From: Leptospira ryugenii
GTDB taxonomy: Bacteria > Spirochaetota > Leptospiria > Leptospirales > Leptospiraceae
Assembly: GCF_003114855.1 (NCBI RefSeq)
Contig: NZ_BFBB01000008.1
Coordinates: 496,001 to 560,000 of the forward strand
DNA length: 64,000 nucleotides
Direction of reading: 5' to 3'
Numbering within the stretch: the stretch's first letter is position 1; the number at the start of each line of letters is the position of its first letter. Positions 37,243 to 45,558 of this stretch are shown here, piece after piece. The notes below the pieces were generated by a model, which did not search any database, was not told the origin of the DNA, and was given only the letters and a program-made list of their open reading frames with translations. A program made the position numbers and the translations under genes.

Positions 37243-37314
37243 CGGGATGTAGCGCAGCGGTAGCGCACTTGTCTGGGGGGCAAGGGGTCGCCAGTTCAAA
37301 TCTGGTCATTCCGA
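37243..37314 (+). tRNA. tRNA-Pro (anticodon GGG)
   Basis: Acceptor CGGGATG pairs with CATTCCG (one G-T pair), discriminator A. D arm AGCGCAGCGGTAGCGC. Anticodon stem CTTGT/GCAAG with loop CTGGGGG, giving GGG. T arm GCCAG-TTCAAAT-CTGGT. 72 bases, no encoded CCA. The stop codon of the opposite-strand copper ATPase gene lies inside its 3' end. Confidence 0.94.
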
Positions 37315-39543
37315 GGAGACTTTCACCTTCCCTTTCAGACGAAGCGCATTCAGAACGACAGATACAGAACTAAAAGCCATGGCGGCACCGGAAAGCCAAG
37401 GAGCTAAGAGTCCCATACCAGCAATGGGAATCCCTACCAAGTTATAGCCTAGCGCCCAAATGAAATTTTGGCGGATATTTGAAACGGTTTGTTTTCCGAT
37501 CAGAATGAGTTCAAGTATTCGATCTAAGTCACCCTTTATAAGTACTACATCTGCCGTACGGATTGCTACATCCGAACCTGTACCCATGGCAATCCCGACG
37601 TGAACTTTTGCTAGGACTGGAGCATCATTGATTCCATCACCGACCATTGCGGTACAATCTTTCTGGGCAAAAATTTCATCCATTCTAGAGACTTTGTCTT
37701 GGGGCAATAAATTTCCATAGAATCGTTTGATCCCAACTTGTTCAGCAACGCGCTTCGCTGTTTCTACCGTATCACCTGTCAATAAAATCGTTTCGATACC
37801 CATGGTTTGCAAAGTTTGAATTGCAGAACGAGCGGTAGCCCTGATCGGATCCTCAATCGCAAAGACTAGAATTCCATTTTCTTTTCCAGCAAATGCTGCA
37901 TAGACGATGGTTTTTCCTCGCATTTGCCAAAGCTCTATTTTCGTTTCCAATTCGGATGAAGGGAAAAGTTCCAGAGATTCGATCCACTTTCTGTTTCCTA
38001 TCCGGTATTCGATTTGGTTGAAGACTGCTGAAAGACCCATACCTGCTTGGGTTTGGACTGTAACTCTCGTTAGCAATTTTACATTCTGTACTTTTCCAAA
38101 CTGCTGGATCGCCTTTGCTAAGGGATGTTCTGATTGGGATTCCATCATGACAAGGACAGAAAGATGATGGGAGATTGAGGAAGGTGAGTTGATCGGAGTA
38201 TAAGCCCAGTCGACAACCGTAGGCTTTCCTTCTGTCAAGGTTCCCGTTTTATCGAATCCAATTTTTGTGATTTTAGCAACTGTTTCAAGCGCTTCTGCAT
38301 TTCGAAAAAGTATACCTCTCTTTGCAGCCCTATCTGTGGCGACTAAAAGAGAGATAGGTGTTGCAAGACCCAATGCACAAGGACAGGCAATTACCAGAAT
38401 TGCAATTGAAGTTTCGAATGCTTGGATGAAATTCTCGTCGGATATAAGGAAGTAATAAATAAAAAAATTGATGAGAGCAATCGAGATCACCAAAGGAACA
38501 AAATAAGAGGAGATTTGATCGGCAACCCTTTGGATGGGTGCCTTTGTTCCCAAAGCAATCTCTACCGATTGGATAATGTTGGATAAAGTTGTGTCTTTTC
38601 CAACTTTTGTTGCTAAAACCCTTAATGATCCATTTCCATTGATGGTTCCAGTTAGAATCGTATCCCCTTTTTGTTTTTGAACTGGAAAACTTTCGCCAGT
38701 TAACATAGATTCATCGACATAACTTTCACCATCGATAATCTTCCCATCTACTGGAAATCTCTCCCCAGATTTTATGAAGAGTACGTCTCCTTCTCGAACA
38801 TAATCTGTAGGAAGATCGATTACTAAATCATTTCTTTCAATATGCGATATGTCGGGCTTCAATTTGAGCAAACTTTTGATTCCTTCACTACTGTCTGCTT
38901 TTATTGAATGTTCTAACCACTTTCCTAACAAAATAAATGTGATCAGCACTGAAGATGTTTCAAAATAAAGATGAGACCCATACCAACTGAACCCATAAGC
39001 AGCTGAAGTACCTAAGACCACGAGTAGATCCATATTCGCACCTCGGTTTTTTAAGGCACGAAAGGCACTCAGATAGAAAGGAAATCCTATACCAAATTGC
39101 ACTGGAGTTGCTAAGAGAGCTTGGAACCATTTCTCCATCAGGAGTTGGTACATTGGTAAAAAACTCAGAAAAGAAAAATGAGAAACCATTCCGTAAAACA
39201 AGGGAAGTGAAAGTATACAGGATATGAAAAATCTCAGCTTGAGAGATTTTATATAAGCTCTCTGTTTTTGGTCTTCGAGATCCAACTGAGAACCATCATG
39301 AAGAATTGCAGAATATCCTAAATCTTTGATCTTCTGGATTAAGGATTCATCGCTCACATCTTTATTTGTGGTAACATAAACAGACTCACGTGCAAAGTTC
39401 ACCCGAACTTCTTCGACTCCTGGAACTTTGCTCAACCCTCTCTCAATCCGAAGTGCACAGTTTGCACACGTCATTCCTATAAGACTAAAGGTTTGGCTTT
39501 TGGAAGAAAGTGAAATTAAATCAGATTGGGTGTCCAAGTACAA
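37306..39543 (-). CDS. copA: Copper-translocating P1B-type ATPase
   Basis: 745 residues from TTG 39543. One N-terminal heavy-metal-associated domain (GMTCANCALRIERGL, Cys26 and Cys29), then eight membrane helices. Signature motifs: CPC in VIACPCALGLATP, phosphorylation site DKTGTLTEGKP, nucleotide-domain HP in SEHPLAKAI, and hinge GDGINDAPVLAK. The CPC and conserved N/MxxS region in the last helices (YNLVGIPIAGMG) fit Cu(I) export. The start overlaps the copZ stop by 23 bases. Its TGA stop lies within tRNA-Pro. Confidence 0.95.
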   Translation of the reverse strand: MYLDTQSDLISLSSKSQTFSLIGMTCANCALRIERGLSKVPGVEEVRVNFARESVYVTTNKDVSDESLIQKIKDLGYSAILHDGSQLDLEDQKQRAYIKSLKLRFFISCILSLPLFYGMVSHFSFLSFLPMYQLLMEKWFQALLATPVQFGIGFPFYLSAFRALKNRGANMDLLVVLGTSAAYGFSWYGSHLYFETSSVLITFILLGKWLEHSIKADSSEGIKSLLKLKPDISHIERNDLVIDLPTDYVREGDVLFIKSGERFPVDGKIIDGESYVDESMLTGESFPVQKQKGDTILTGTINGNGSLRVLATKVGKDTTLSNIIQSVEIALGTKAPIQRVADQISSYFVPLVISIALINFFIYYFLISDENFIQAFETSIAILVIACPCALGLATPISLLVATDRAAKRGILFRNAEALETVAKITKIGFDKTGTLTEGKPTVVDWAYTPINSPSSISHHLSVLVMMESQSEHPLAKAIQQFGKVQNVKLLTRVTVQTQAGMGLSAVFNQIEYRIGNRKWIESLELFPSSELETKIELWQMRGKTIVYAAFAGKENGILVFAIEDPIRATARSAIQTLQTMGIETILLTGDTVETAKRVAEQVGIKRFYGNLLPQDKVSRMDEIFAQKDCTAMVGDGINDAPVLAKVHVGIAMGTGSDVAIRTADVVLIKGDLDRILELILIGKQTVSNIRQNFIWALGYNLVGIPIAGMGLLAPWLSGAAMAFSSVSVVLNALRLKGKVKVSSE

Positions 39544-39724
39544 ATCCTTCTTCCTTCAACTCCCTTCCAATGGATTCATATTCTTGGAGAGTGAGCGGAT
39601 TGGAAACGGAGATATGATTTGCACTAAGGTCTACAGTTACTTGTTTATTGTGAGTTTTAAAAATAGTCTCAACCGTTATTTTGCAATGATTGCATGACAT
39701 CCCAGTTACTTCGTACTGAACCAT
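39521..39724 (-). CDS. copZ: Copper chaperone (HMA domain)
   Basis: 67 residues, a single HMA domain: VQYEVTGMSCNHCKITVE with Cys11 and Cys14. It delivers Cu(I) to CopA and the two genes overlap by 23 bases. Ribosome binding site AGGAG seven bases before ATG 39724. The upstream DNA has a long-spacer promoter candidate. Confidence 0.92.
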   Translation of the reverse strand: MVQYEVTGMSCNHCKITVETIFKTHNKQVTVDLSANHISVSNPLTLQEYESIGRELKEEGFVLGHPI

Positions 39725-39749
39725 TTCTGTCTCCTAGATCTTTGATTTA

Positions 39750-39780
39750 AGGATACCTGGTTCAGGGCGAGAGCGGTCAA
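39750..39780 (-). promoter_or_regulatory. Candidate copper-responsive promoter for copZ-copA
   Basis: On the minus strand TTGACC (39775-39780) and TATCCT (39750-39755) are separated by exactly 19 bases, the long spacing typical of MerR/CueR-controlled promoters. The spacer contains CCTG-AAC-CAGG, a small dyad. No MerR-family gene is seen in the window. The transcription start would fall 20-30 bases upstream of the copZ ATG. Confidence 0.5.
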
Positions 39781-39832
39781 GAGAGCAATTAAAAAAAATT
39801 ATGCTGTGGGTTACAGTAAATAACAGGTGAGA

Positions 39833-39866
39833 AAAAACCGGCAGGCCTCCCTAAGAAAACCTGCCA
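39833..39866 (-). terminator. Terminator after the phasin-like gene
   Basis: Minus-strand reading gives GGCAGG (39859-39864), a 14-base loop and CCTGCC (39839-39844), followed by GG and six T. It lies 33 bases past the stop at 39897. Confidence 0.75.
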
Positions 39867-39896
39867 GAAGAAATTCAGGATGGTGAGATGAATTCG

Positions 39897-40190
39897 TTAT
39901 TTGGAAGGGTCTTCTTTGTCCTGTTCTTTAATTTTGTTGAAGTAATTGACAACATTGTCCTTTAGCTCATCAAAACGCACGATTCCCCAGGCAACACCCA
40001 TTTTTACTTTTAGGGCCCCGTCGCTTGTGTCTTTCTCTCCCTGTTCAGAGAGTTTCTTGAAATTGGTTTGAAATTCGCTTTTCTTTTCGTTGAGGTCGAC
40101 GACGAGTTTCTCCCAAACCTCTTTCGAAGTCTTCACAGCGCCAATGCCAGCGTTTACGATCTCTTGTAATTTGTTTTCTACATTGCTCAT
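39897..40190 (-). CDS. Phasin-like helical protein
   Basis: 97 residues from ATG 40190, preceded by AGGAG; the longer frame to 40229 begins without a suitable site. Entirely helical and charged: IVNAGIGAVKTSKEVWEKLV, KKSEFQTNFKKLSEQGEKD. This pattern (an amphipathic helix then E-K-rich coiled coil) is seen in small phasin-like or polyhydroxyalkanoate-granule-type proteins of spirochaetes. Family assignment is tentative. It has its own terminator. Confidence 0.6.
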   Translation of the reverse strand: MSNVENKLQEIVNAGIGAVKTSKEVWEKLVVDLNEKKSEFQTNFKKLSEQGEKDTSDGALKVKMGVAWGIVRFDELKDNVVNYFNKIKEQDKEDPSK

Positions 40191-40290
40191 CGGAGTTCGC
40201 TCCTCTATTTCCATTATTTTGCAGTGCACAAAACTGGCAAGACAATTATATTTTCCTAGAGATTTCTAGCAGGTAGGCTCACTTTCGTCT

Positions 40291-41325
40291 ATGCTCCGAA
40301 ACAATTTAGCCCAGACAGCACTTCTCCTTTGCCTCTGCTTCTCCTGCGGAGGACAGCTTGAAATAAAATCCCTACCAGACTGCCAAAAGATATCAGGGGT
40401 CCCTGGCCCAGAAGACATCGATTTTTTCACTGCCAAAAATAAACCCTATCTCTTGGTTTCCGTACACAACAGAAGGAACATGGAAGAGATAGGTTGGTTG
40501 TCAATGGTCGATCTGAGTCTACCTCTTTCTGAACAAAAACCATTACGTATTAAAGCAAATTACCCCGAACATTTTAGACCACATGGGATAAGTTATGCGA
40601 AGGTGAATGGGAAGGATACCTTAGCTGTTATCTCGCATACTCTTTTGGACGAAACTCCGCACAGAATTGAAATCTTTGAGCACCTTGAGGGAATTGAATG
40701 GAAACATACAAAAACTTTAGAACATCCACTGTTAACAGGTCCGAACGATCTGTTCTTAACAGAATCTGGTGAAATCTTTTCATCCAATGACCGTGGGCCT
40801 GAAAACAAACTGATGCAATATGTAAATATGATCATCAAACGTGGAACAGCCGATTTAGTTTATTACAACGGGAAAGAATTCAAAAATCTCGACCACAAAG
40901 TGATTTTAGGCAATGGAGTATTCTATCGAGTGGAAAAGGGAGAAGAAATACTCTATCGATCTGTATTTTCGGAGAAATCTATCCATGTATTTAAGATCAA
41001 TCGAACAAATGAAGGAATGAGTCTTGAGTTCCGAAAGAAAATAGAGATTGGGAGCGGACCAGACAACATTATGCAAGATCCCTCAGGAGATCTGTATGTG
41101 GTAGGACACCCATCTGTTTATTCATTCTTAAAACATGCCTCATCCAAAAGTATGATATCACCTTCGATTGTGTACAGAATCAACCAAGGCACAGACAAAG
41201 TGGATCTTGTCTATTCGAATGATGGATCGGAAATTTCTGCTGCAAGTACCGCTTATGAATTTGGTAAACGTATCTATATCTCTCAAGTGTTCGAGGACTT
41301 TCTTTTGACCTGCGAAAAGCCTTGA
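40291..41325 (+). CDS. Paraoxonase/arylesterase-like lipoprotein
   Basis: 344 residues. Lipobox CFSC (Cys19). The rest is a six-bladed beta-propeller pattern close to PON-type lactonases: PGPEDIDF (the calcium-binding Glu region), RPHGISY, LTGPNDLFL (Asn-Asp region) and GSGPDNIMQDPSGDLYVVGHP (the Asp-Asn and HP segment). Paraoxonases hydrolyse lactones and esters with calcium. Retention of these motifs supports an active lactonase, but the substrate is unknown. The 3' end overlaps convergent ruvC by 43 bases. Confidence 0.75.
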   Translation: MLRNNLAQTALLLCLCFSCGGQLEIKSLPDCQKISGVPGPEDIDFFTAKNKPYLLVSVHNRRNMEEIGWLSMVDLSLPLSEQKPLRIKANYPEHFRPHGISYAKVNGKDTLAVISHTLLDETPHRIEIFEHLEGIEWKHTKTLEHPLLTGPNDLFLTESGEIFSSNDRGPENKLMQYVNMIIKRGTADLVYYNGKEFKNLDHKVILGNGVFYRVEKGEEILYRSVFSEKSIHVFKINRTNEGMSLEFRKKIEIGSGPDNIMQDPSGDLYVVGHPSVYSFLKHASSKSMISPSIVYRINQGTDKVDLVYSNDGSEISAASTAYEFGKRIYISQVFEDFLLTCEKP

Positions 41326-41798
41326 AGTAGGGATTTTCCAACAAAAGCAGCCGCGATGGCATCCCAAGAGTCATCGTGGCCTTTTAGATCTTCAAACCGA
41401 AGGAGCAATTGGATAGCTTGGCGAACTTCCTTTTTTGTCGCATTTCCTTTCGCAGAAATCCCCTTTTTTATCTGAGTGGCTGAGGGTTGGACTACGGGGA
41501 TTTTATGTTCACCTAAGCCAAGTAAAATGACACCTCGCGATTCCGAAACTCTCATACCGTTTGTGATATTCTTTACGAAAAACAATTCTTCTACGGATGC
41601 AAAATCAGGTTGGTAACTACTTAAAATTCCTTCCAGCTCTTCTCGAATTTGGAGCAAGTTTTCTGGGGAGGGAGTTTTCGGTGGCACTTCGATGGTTCCA
41701 TAGCAGAGAAGTTCAATTTTTTGCTTTCTGTCATCCGGGAAAGACAGGATCGCATACCCAACCCGATGAGAGCCAGGATCAATTCCAATGATTCGCAT
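41283..41798 (-). CDS. ruvC: Holliday junction resolvase RuvC
   Basis: 171 residues. Catalytic acidic residues are placed as expected: Asp7 in IIGIDPGSHRVGYAI, Glu in FASVEELFFVKN, and the final pair in GHDDSWDAIAAA. RuvC cuts four-way junctions as a dimer with RuvAB. It is not beside ruvA or ruvB here. Normal length. Overlaps the paraoxonase-like gene tail to tail. Confidence 0.95.
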   Translation of the reverse strand: MRIIGIDPGSHRVGYAILSFPDDRKQKIELLCYGTIEVPPKTPSPENLLQIREELEGILSSYQPDFASVEELFFVKNITNGMRVSESRGVILLGLGEHKIPVVQPSATQIKKGISAKGNATKKEVRQAIQLLLRFEDLKGHDDSWDAIAAAFVGKSLLQGFSQVKRKSSNT

Positions 41799-41872
41799 TT
41801 TTTACCTCATTTCTCGCGAGAAACCTATGAATGACATCGGCAATTTGACGAGAGGTCTTGTCTAAAATGAAA

Positions 41873-41900
41873 ATGACAGGGTACTTTCCTTCTGTATAGT
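41873..41900 (+). promoter_or_regulatory. Probable promoter of the long acyl-CoA dehydrogenase gene
   Basis: ATGACA (41873-41878) and TATAGT (41895-41900) with a 16-base spacer, 33 bases before ATG 41934. An AGGA ribosome binding site follows at 41919. Confidence 0.5.
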
Positions 41901-41933
41901 GGAAGAAATCATTCCCGCAGGACCGAAAACGAC

Positions 41934-43610
41934 ATGACCGCAACTGCAGTAAAATTAGAAAAATCCATCGCTGAGAAGGCTTTAGCAGCCCAATCCGCTC
42001 TTCTCAACGAAGTAACCAAACGCCTCGCCAAGAAAAACTCCGAAAACGGAAAGGTATCCGTATCCAAAATGGACCAAACGCAGCACGTGTTCTACCAGCT
42101 CGCGTGGTTCACCGCTCAACAGAGAGTGGCTGAAAACTTTTTGGTCTATGCTTGGGACGAGAGCAAGGGGACTGGCGAGCTTGAAAAACAAATGGCGGTA
42201 TCATTTGCAGCCGAAACGATTACCAACATTCGTTCGGAACTGGCAGCGAGACCTACAGAGTATGAACTTACATACCAAGAAATCTTTGGAAAGTTATTTA
42301 CAGATGAAATCAACACTTTCGTAGAGTCTAGTTCGAAGATTGAAAACTACACTTCCATCGTAGATAAAATTGTCGATCTTGGACACTTCGGAGCTTACGG
42401 GCTTTCAGAAGACCACGAAAACTTCCGCCAAATCTTCAAAGACTTTGCAGAAAATGTTGTTGCTCCGCAATCCGAGCATGTCCACAGACATGACACTCTG
42501 ATACCAGCTGATATCATCAATGGATTAAAGGACATGGGATGTTTCGGACTTTGTATCCCAGAAAAATTTGGCGGTATCCAGCCTGATGATCGCCCAGACA
42601 ACATATCCATGTTAGTCGTCACTGAAGAGCTATCTAGAGGCTCACTAGGGGCAGCAGGTTCACTCATTACTCGACCTGAAATCATGTCCAAAGCACTTCT
42701 CAAAGGTGGAACCGAAGAACAAAAGAACAAATGGTTACCCCTCCTTGCCAGTGGAGATAAAATGGCGGGGATCATGGTGACAGAGCCAAACTATGGTTCT
42801 GATGTTGCAGGTATTTCTGTAACTGCAAAAGAAGTTCCTGGTGGTTTTGTGATCAATGGGGTAAAGACATGGTGTACCTTTGCTGGTTATGCAAACTTAC
42901 TCCTAGTTCTCTGCAGAACAGAATCTGACCCAAGCTTAAAGCACCGCGGTCTATCTATCCTCCTTGCTGAAAAACCATCCTTTGATGGCCATGAGTTCCA
43001 TTTCAAACAAGAAGGTGGTGGTGTGATCCAAGGAAAGGCCATTGGTACGATTGGTTACCGAGGAATGCACTCTTATGAAGTATCCTTTGAGGACTATTTT
43101 GTTCCAAAAGAAAACCTACTTGGAGGAGATGCAGGCCGAGGAAAAGGTTTCTACTACCAAATGGAAGGGTTTGCGGGAGGCCGTATCCAAACAGCAGCTC
43201 GCGCGAATGGAGTCATGCAAGCCGCTTTAGAAGCAGCACTTCGTTACTCTCAAGAGAGAAAGGTATTCGGAAAGCCAATTTACGATTATACACTCACTAA
43301 GTTCAAAATTGCAAAGATGGCGATGATCACCCAAGCTACAAGGCAGTATACAAACTATGTAGCAACTTTGTTGGACGAGCATAAAGGCCAAATGGAAGCT
43401 ACCCTTGTAAAACTCTATGCATCTAAAATTGCAGAGTGGGTGACAAGAGAAGCGATGCAGATCCACGGAGGTATGGGTTATGCAGAAGAATACCCAGTTT
43501 CACGATACTTCGTGGATGCAAGGGTCTTCTCTATCTTTGAAGGAGCCGAAGAAGTCATGGCACTACGAGTGGTTGCCAAGGATCTTTTGGACCAAGCGCT
43601 CTCAGCGTAA
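41934..43610 (+). CDS. Long acyl-CoA dehydrogenase, probable (2S)-methylsuccinyl-CoA dehydrogenase
   Basis: 558 residues: about 165 extra N-terminal residues, helical (KMDQTQHVFYQLAWFTAQQR), before a standard dehydrogenase core (GCFGLCIPEKFGG, AGIMVTEPNYGSDVAGI, VINGVKTWCTFAGYANL, MQIHGGMGYAEEYPVSRYF). An N-terminal extension of that size is a hallmark of methylsuccinyl-CoA dehydrogenase of the ethylmalonyl-CoA pathway, an acetyl-CoA assimilation route that replaces the glyoxylate cycle. No other pathway gene is nearby, so the exact substrate is inferred. Own promoter and a terminator; codon use looks like that of a well-expressed gene. Confidence 0.82.
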   Translation: MTATAVKLEKSIAEKALAAQSALLNEVTKRLAKKNSENGKVSVSKMDQTQHVFYQLAWFTAQQRVAENFLVYAWDESKGTGELEKQMAVSFAAETITNIRSELAARPTEYELTYQEIFGKLFTDEINTFVESSSKIENYTSIVDKIVDLGHFGAYGLSEDHENFRQIFKDFAENVVAPQSEHVHRHDTLIPADIINGLKDMGCFGLCIPEKFGGIQPDDRPDNISMLVVTEELSRGSLGAAGSLITRPEIMSKALLKGGTEEQKNKWLPLLASGDKMAGIMVTEPNYGSDVAGISVTAKEVPGGFVINGVKTWCTFAGYANLLLVLCRTESDPSLKHRGLSILLAEKPSFDGHEFHFKQEGGGVIQGKAIGTIGYRGMHSYEVSFEDYFVPKENLLGGDAGRGKGFYYQMEGFAGGRIQTAARANGVMQAALEAALRYSQERKVFGKPIYDYTLTKFKIAKMAMITQATRQYTNYVATLLDEHKGQMEATLVKLYASKIAEWVTREAMQIHGGMGYAEEYPVSRYFVDARVFSIFEGAEEVMALRVVAKDLLDQALSA

Positions 43611-43636
43611 TTCCAAGCTCTTCGCTTTTTCTAACC

Positions 43637-43666
43637 AAAACCCGAGGTGTCCTCGGGTTTTTTTTT
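43637..43666 (+). terminator. Terminator after the long acyl-CoA dehydrogenase gene
   Basis: Stem ACCCGAGG / CCTCGGGT with loop TGT, flanked by AAA and nine T. 27 bases after the stop codon. Confidence 0.9.
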
Positions 43667-43753
43667 ACCATTTCGAAATCCAAAAGTCGGCTTGCCAGAA
43701 CGAGAAATATACCATACCATTTCCAGATGCTAAGCCTTCTGTGTCAGAACACA

Positions 43754-44416
43754 ATGTATCCAAAAATTGTTTTCCTTTTAACTCTTCTCCTTATTTCCTT
43801 TTGTACCCAAGACGCCAAAGAAAGAAACATCGCACTCGAGAACCCAAACCAACTCCGAGAGATTTGTGATGAAAATGCGGAAGATGTTTTTGAAGCATTA
43901 TTTTTAGAAAAATCGAAGGAATCCATGAAGGTCAGATCGGGCCAAGCCCTTTCCGTAGTGGCAGCGGGAGGAACCGCGATTACAGAAACGATACTATACT
44001 TAGGTGGCGGTGCAGCCGTTGGCATCCTTGTTTGTTCGCCGATCCTCATGGCAGAGGCAGCAAGCGATACAAAATCTGGGCATGGCATTAGTTGTGCTTT
44101 AGAAGTTGGATCAAAGGTCTCCGTTGCATTGGCAGCAGAAGGAGGTTATGAGTATACAAAAAAAGTATGGAAAAATACAGATCATCTACGTGATTTTGAT
44201 TATGATGAACTTTCTTCTTTGGTTAGAGCGAATAGCGAGTGTTATTTGAAAACAGGCCAAAAAAAAGACATCATTACTGCAGCCAAACAAATTCAGGAAT
44301 GGAAAAAAAATAATGATATTTGGGTGCACTTAAGTTTTCAGGAACAAAATAAAGTGGAGGCATTGGAAAAAAGAATTCTAAGCCTCCTGTATGAGAAAAA
44401 TTCTCAGAAAAACTGA
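43754..44416 (+). CDS. Lipoprotein of unknown function
   Basis: 220 residues from ATG 43754, which gives a normal signal peptide (MYPKIVFLLTLLLISFC, lipobox ISFC); the ATG at 43727 adds an unneeded prefix. The middle contains a Gly/Ala-rich hydrophobic stretch (VVAAGGTAITETILYLGGG) that may be a membrane segment, and several cysteines follow. The C-terminus is helical and charged. No family recognised. Confidence 0.65.
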   Translation: MYPKIVFLLTLLLISFCTQDAKERNIALENPNQLREICDENAEDVFEALFLEKSKESMKVRSGQALSVVAAGGTAITETILYLGGGAAVGILVCSPILMAEAASDTKSGHGISCALEVGSKVSVALAAEGGYEYTKKVWKNTDHLRDFDYDELSSLVRANSECYLKTGQKKDIITAAKQIQEWKKNNDIWVHLSFQEQNKVEALEKRILSLLYEKNSQKN

Positions 44417-44422
44417 GATTCT

Positions 44423-45091
44423 TTATTCAAATTCTTTGACCCAATCCAACTTTGTGTCTTTATGTTTTCCCTCTTCCACAGCTTTTCGTAAACTGAGTAG
44501 TGTGTTATACGGTGTATCAGTGATTGCTAAATTGATAACCGATTGAGGAATGGAGCCACCTGGTTCAAAATGTGCCTGGTATTCAACACGAACTTTTCCC
44601 GCAGCAGTTGGGATGATTCTCCAAATTGCATCAAATGAGTCCATTCTAGTTACTCCTGAGGGAGATGGTTTAGAAACAGATTCTGTTTTTTTAAGTTTCA
44701 TGCTTGCTACTTTTGTTTTTGCATTTTGGTCCAAAGTTCTTTCCATAATGATATCGCGATCGGAAACAGGCCAAGGAGCACCATTCCTAACATAGACGAT
44801 GTTTTTTCTTTCATTTCCAGAAAGAACCACCAATTCTTTACAATTGAAATATAAACTCTTGCAAGATTCCAATTCGGTAAGCAATGCAAAGATTTGTGAT
44901 ATTGTAGCGTCTACTTCTGTTTTTCCTAGAAATTCATCCACGGAAGAACCTGGATATTCTCTCGTAAGTACTGTTACCGAATTCTTTCGTTTCGCCTCTT
45001 TCCATGTAGGCTCTTCTGCTCTAATTCCTGTTGTGGAATCAATAGCGAGAAGGAACACCGTGAGAACGAGAGCTGAAATCTTTTCTTTCAT
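44423..45091 (-). CDS. Exported START domain protein
   Basis: 222 residues with a signal peptide ending near GIRAE. The START (lipid-binding) fold is visible: TREYPGSSVDEFLGKTEVDA, the long loop with cysteines (LESCKSLYFNCKELVVLSG), RNGAPWPVSDRDIIMERT and the C-terminal helix LAITDTPYNTLLSLRKAVEEG. Periplasmic START proteins bind lipids or aromatic ligands; role unknown. It converges with the lipoprotein gene upstream. Confidence 0.85.
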   Translation of the reverse strand: MKEKISALVLTVFLLAIDSTTGIRAEEPTWKEAKRKNSVTVLTREYPGSSVDEFLGKTEVDATISQIFALLTELESCKSLYFNCKELVVLSGNERKNIVYVRNGAPWPVSDRDIIMERTLDQNAKTKVASMKLKKTESVSKPSPSGVTRMDSFDAIWRIIPTAAGKVRVEYQAHFEPGGSIPQSVINLAITDTPYNTLLSLRKAVEEGKHKDTKLDWVKEFE

Positions 45092-45189
45092 AAAACCTTT
45101 CCTTTAAATGAAGTATAAAACTTTTCTTGCATTTATTTGTGAAAGTCGAGATTTAAACATGCGGCGATTATTTTTTTTTGGAGCATTTG

Positions 45190-45558
45190 ATGAAAAAGTT
45201 CTTTTTATATGCAATGGGTCTTTTCTATGTATTAGCTGGTTTGAACCACTTTTTTTCCCCAGAATTTTATTATCGAATGATGCCCTCCTTTGTTCCGAAC
45301 ATTGAGTTAACCAATATAATCGCGGGGATTGTTGAAATTATTCTAGGTATCCTGGTATTGATTCCTTCTACTCGTAAGGTTGCTTGTTATGGAATCATTG
45401 TACTTCTGATCGTAGTATTCCCAGCAAATGTGCAAATGTTACTCAATGCATTGAATGGAATGGATATGGGAGTTCCCATCATTGCTTTGTATGCAAGGCT
45501 ACCGATCCAAATTCTATTTATCTATTGGTCGTATGCTTTAAAAGACTATCGTGCTTGA
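45190..45558 (+). CDS. DoxX-like small membrane protein
   Basis: 122 residues from ATG 45190 with GGAG upstream; four hydrophobic helices. N-terminal LYAMGLFYVLAGLNHFFSPEFY and GIVEIILGILVLIPSTRKVA fit the DoxX/MauE-like family, proteins that accompany thiol or quinone oxidoreduction in some bacteria. The following methyltransferase starts at GTG 45551, inside its end, so the two are coupled. Confidence 0.78.
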   Translation: MKKFFLYAMGLFYVLAGLNHFFSPEFYYRMMPSFVPNIELTNIIAGIVEIILGILVLIPSTRKVACYGIIVLLIVVFPANVQMLLNALNGMDMGVPIIALYARLPIQILFIYWSYALKDYRA

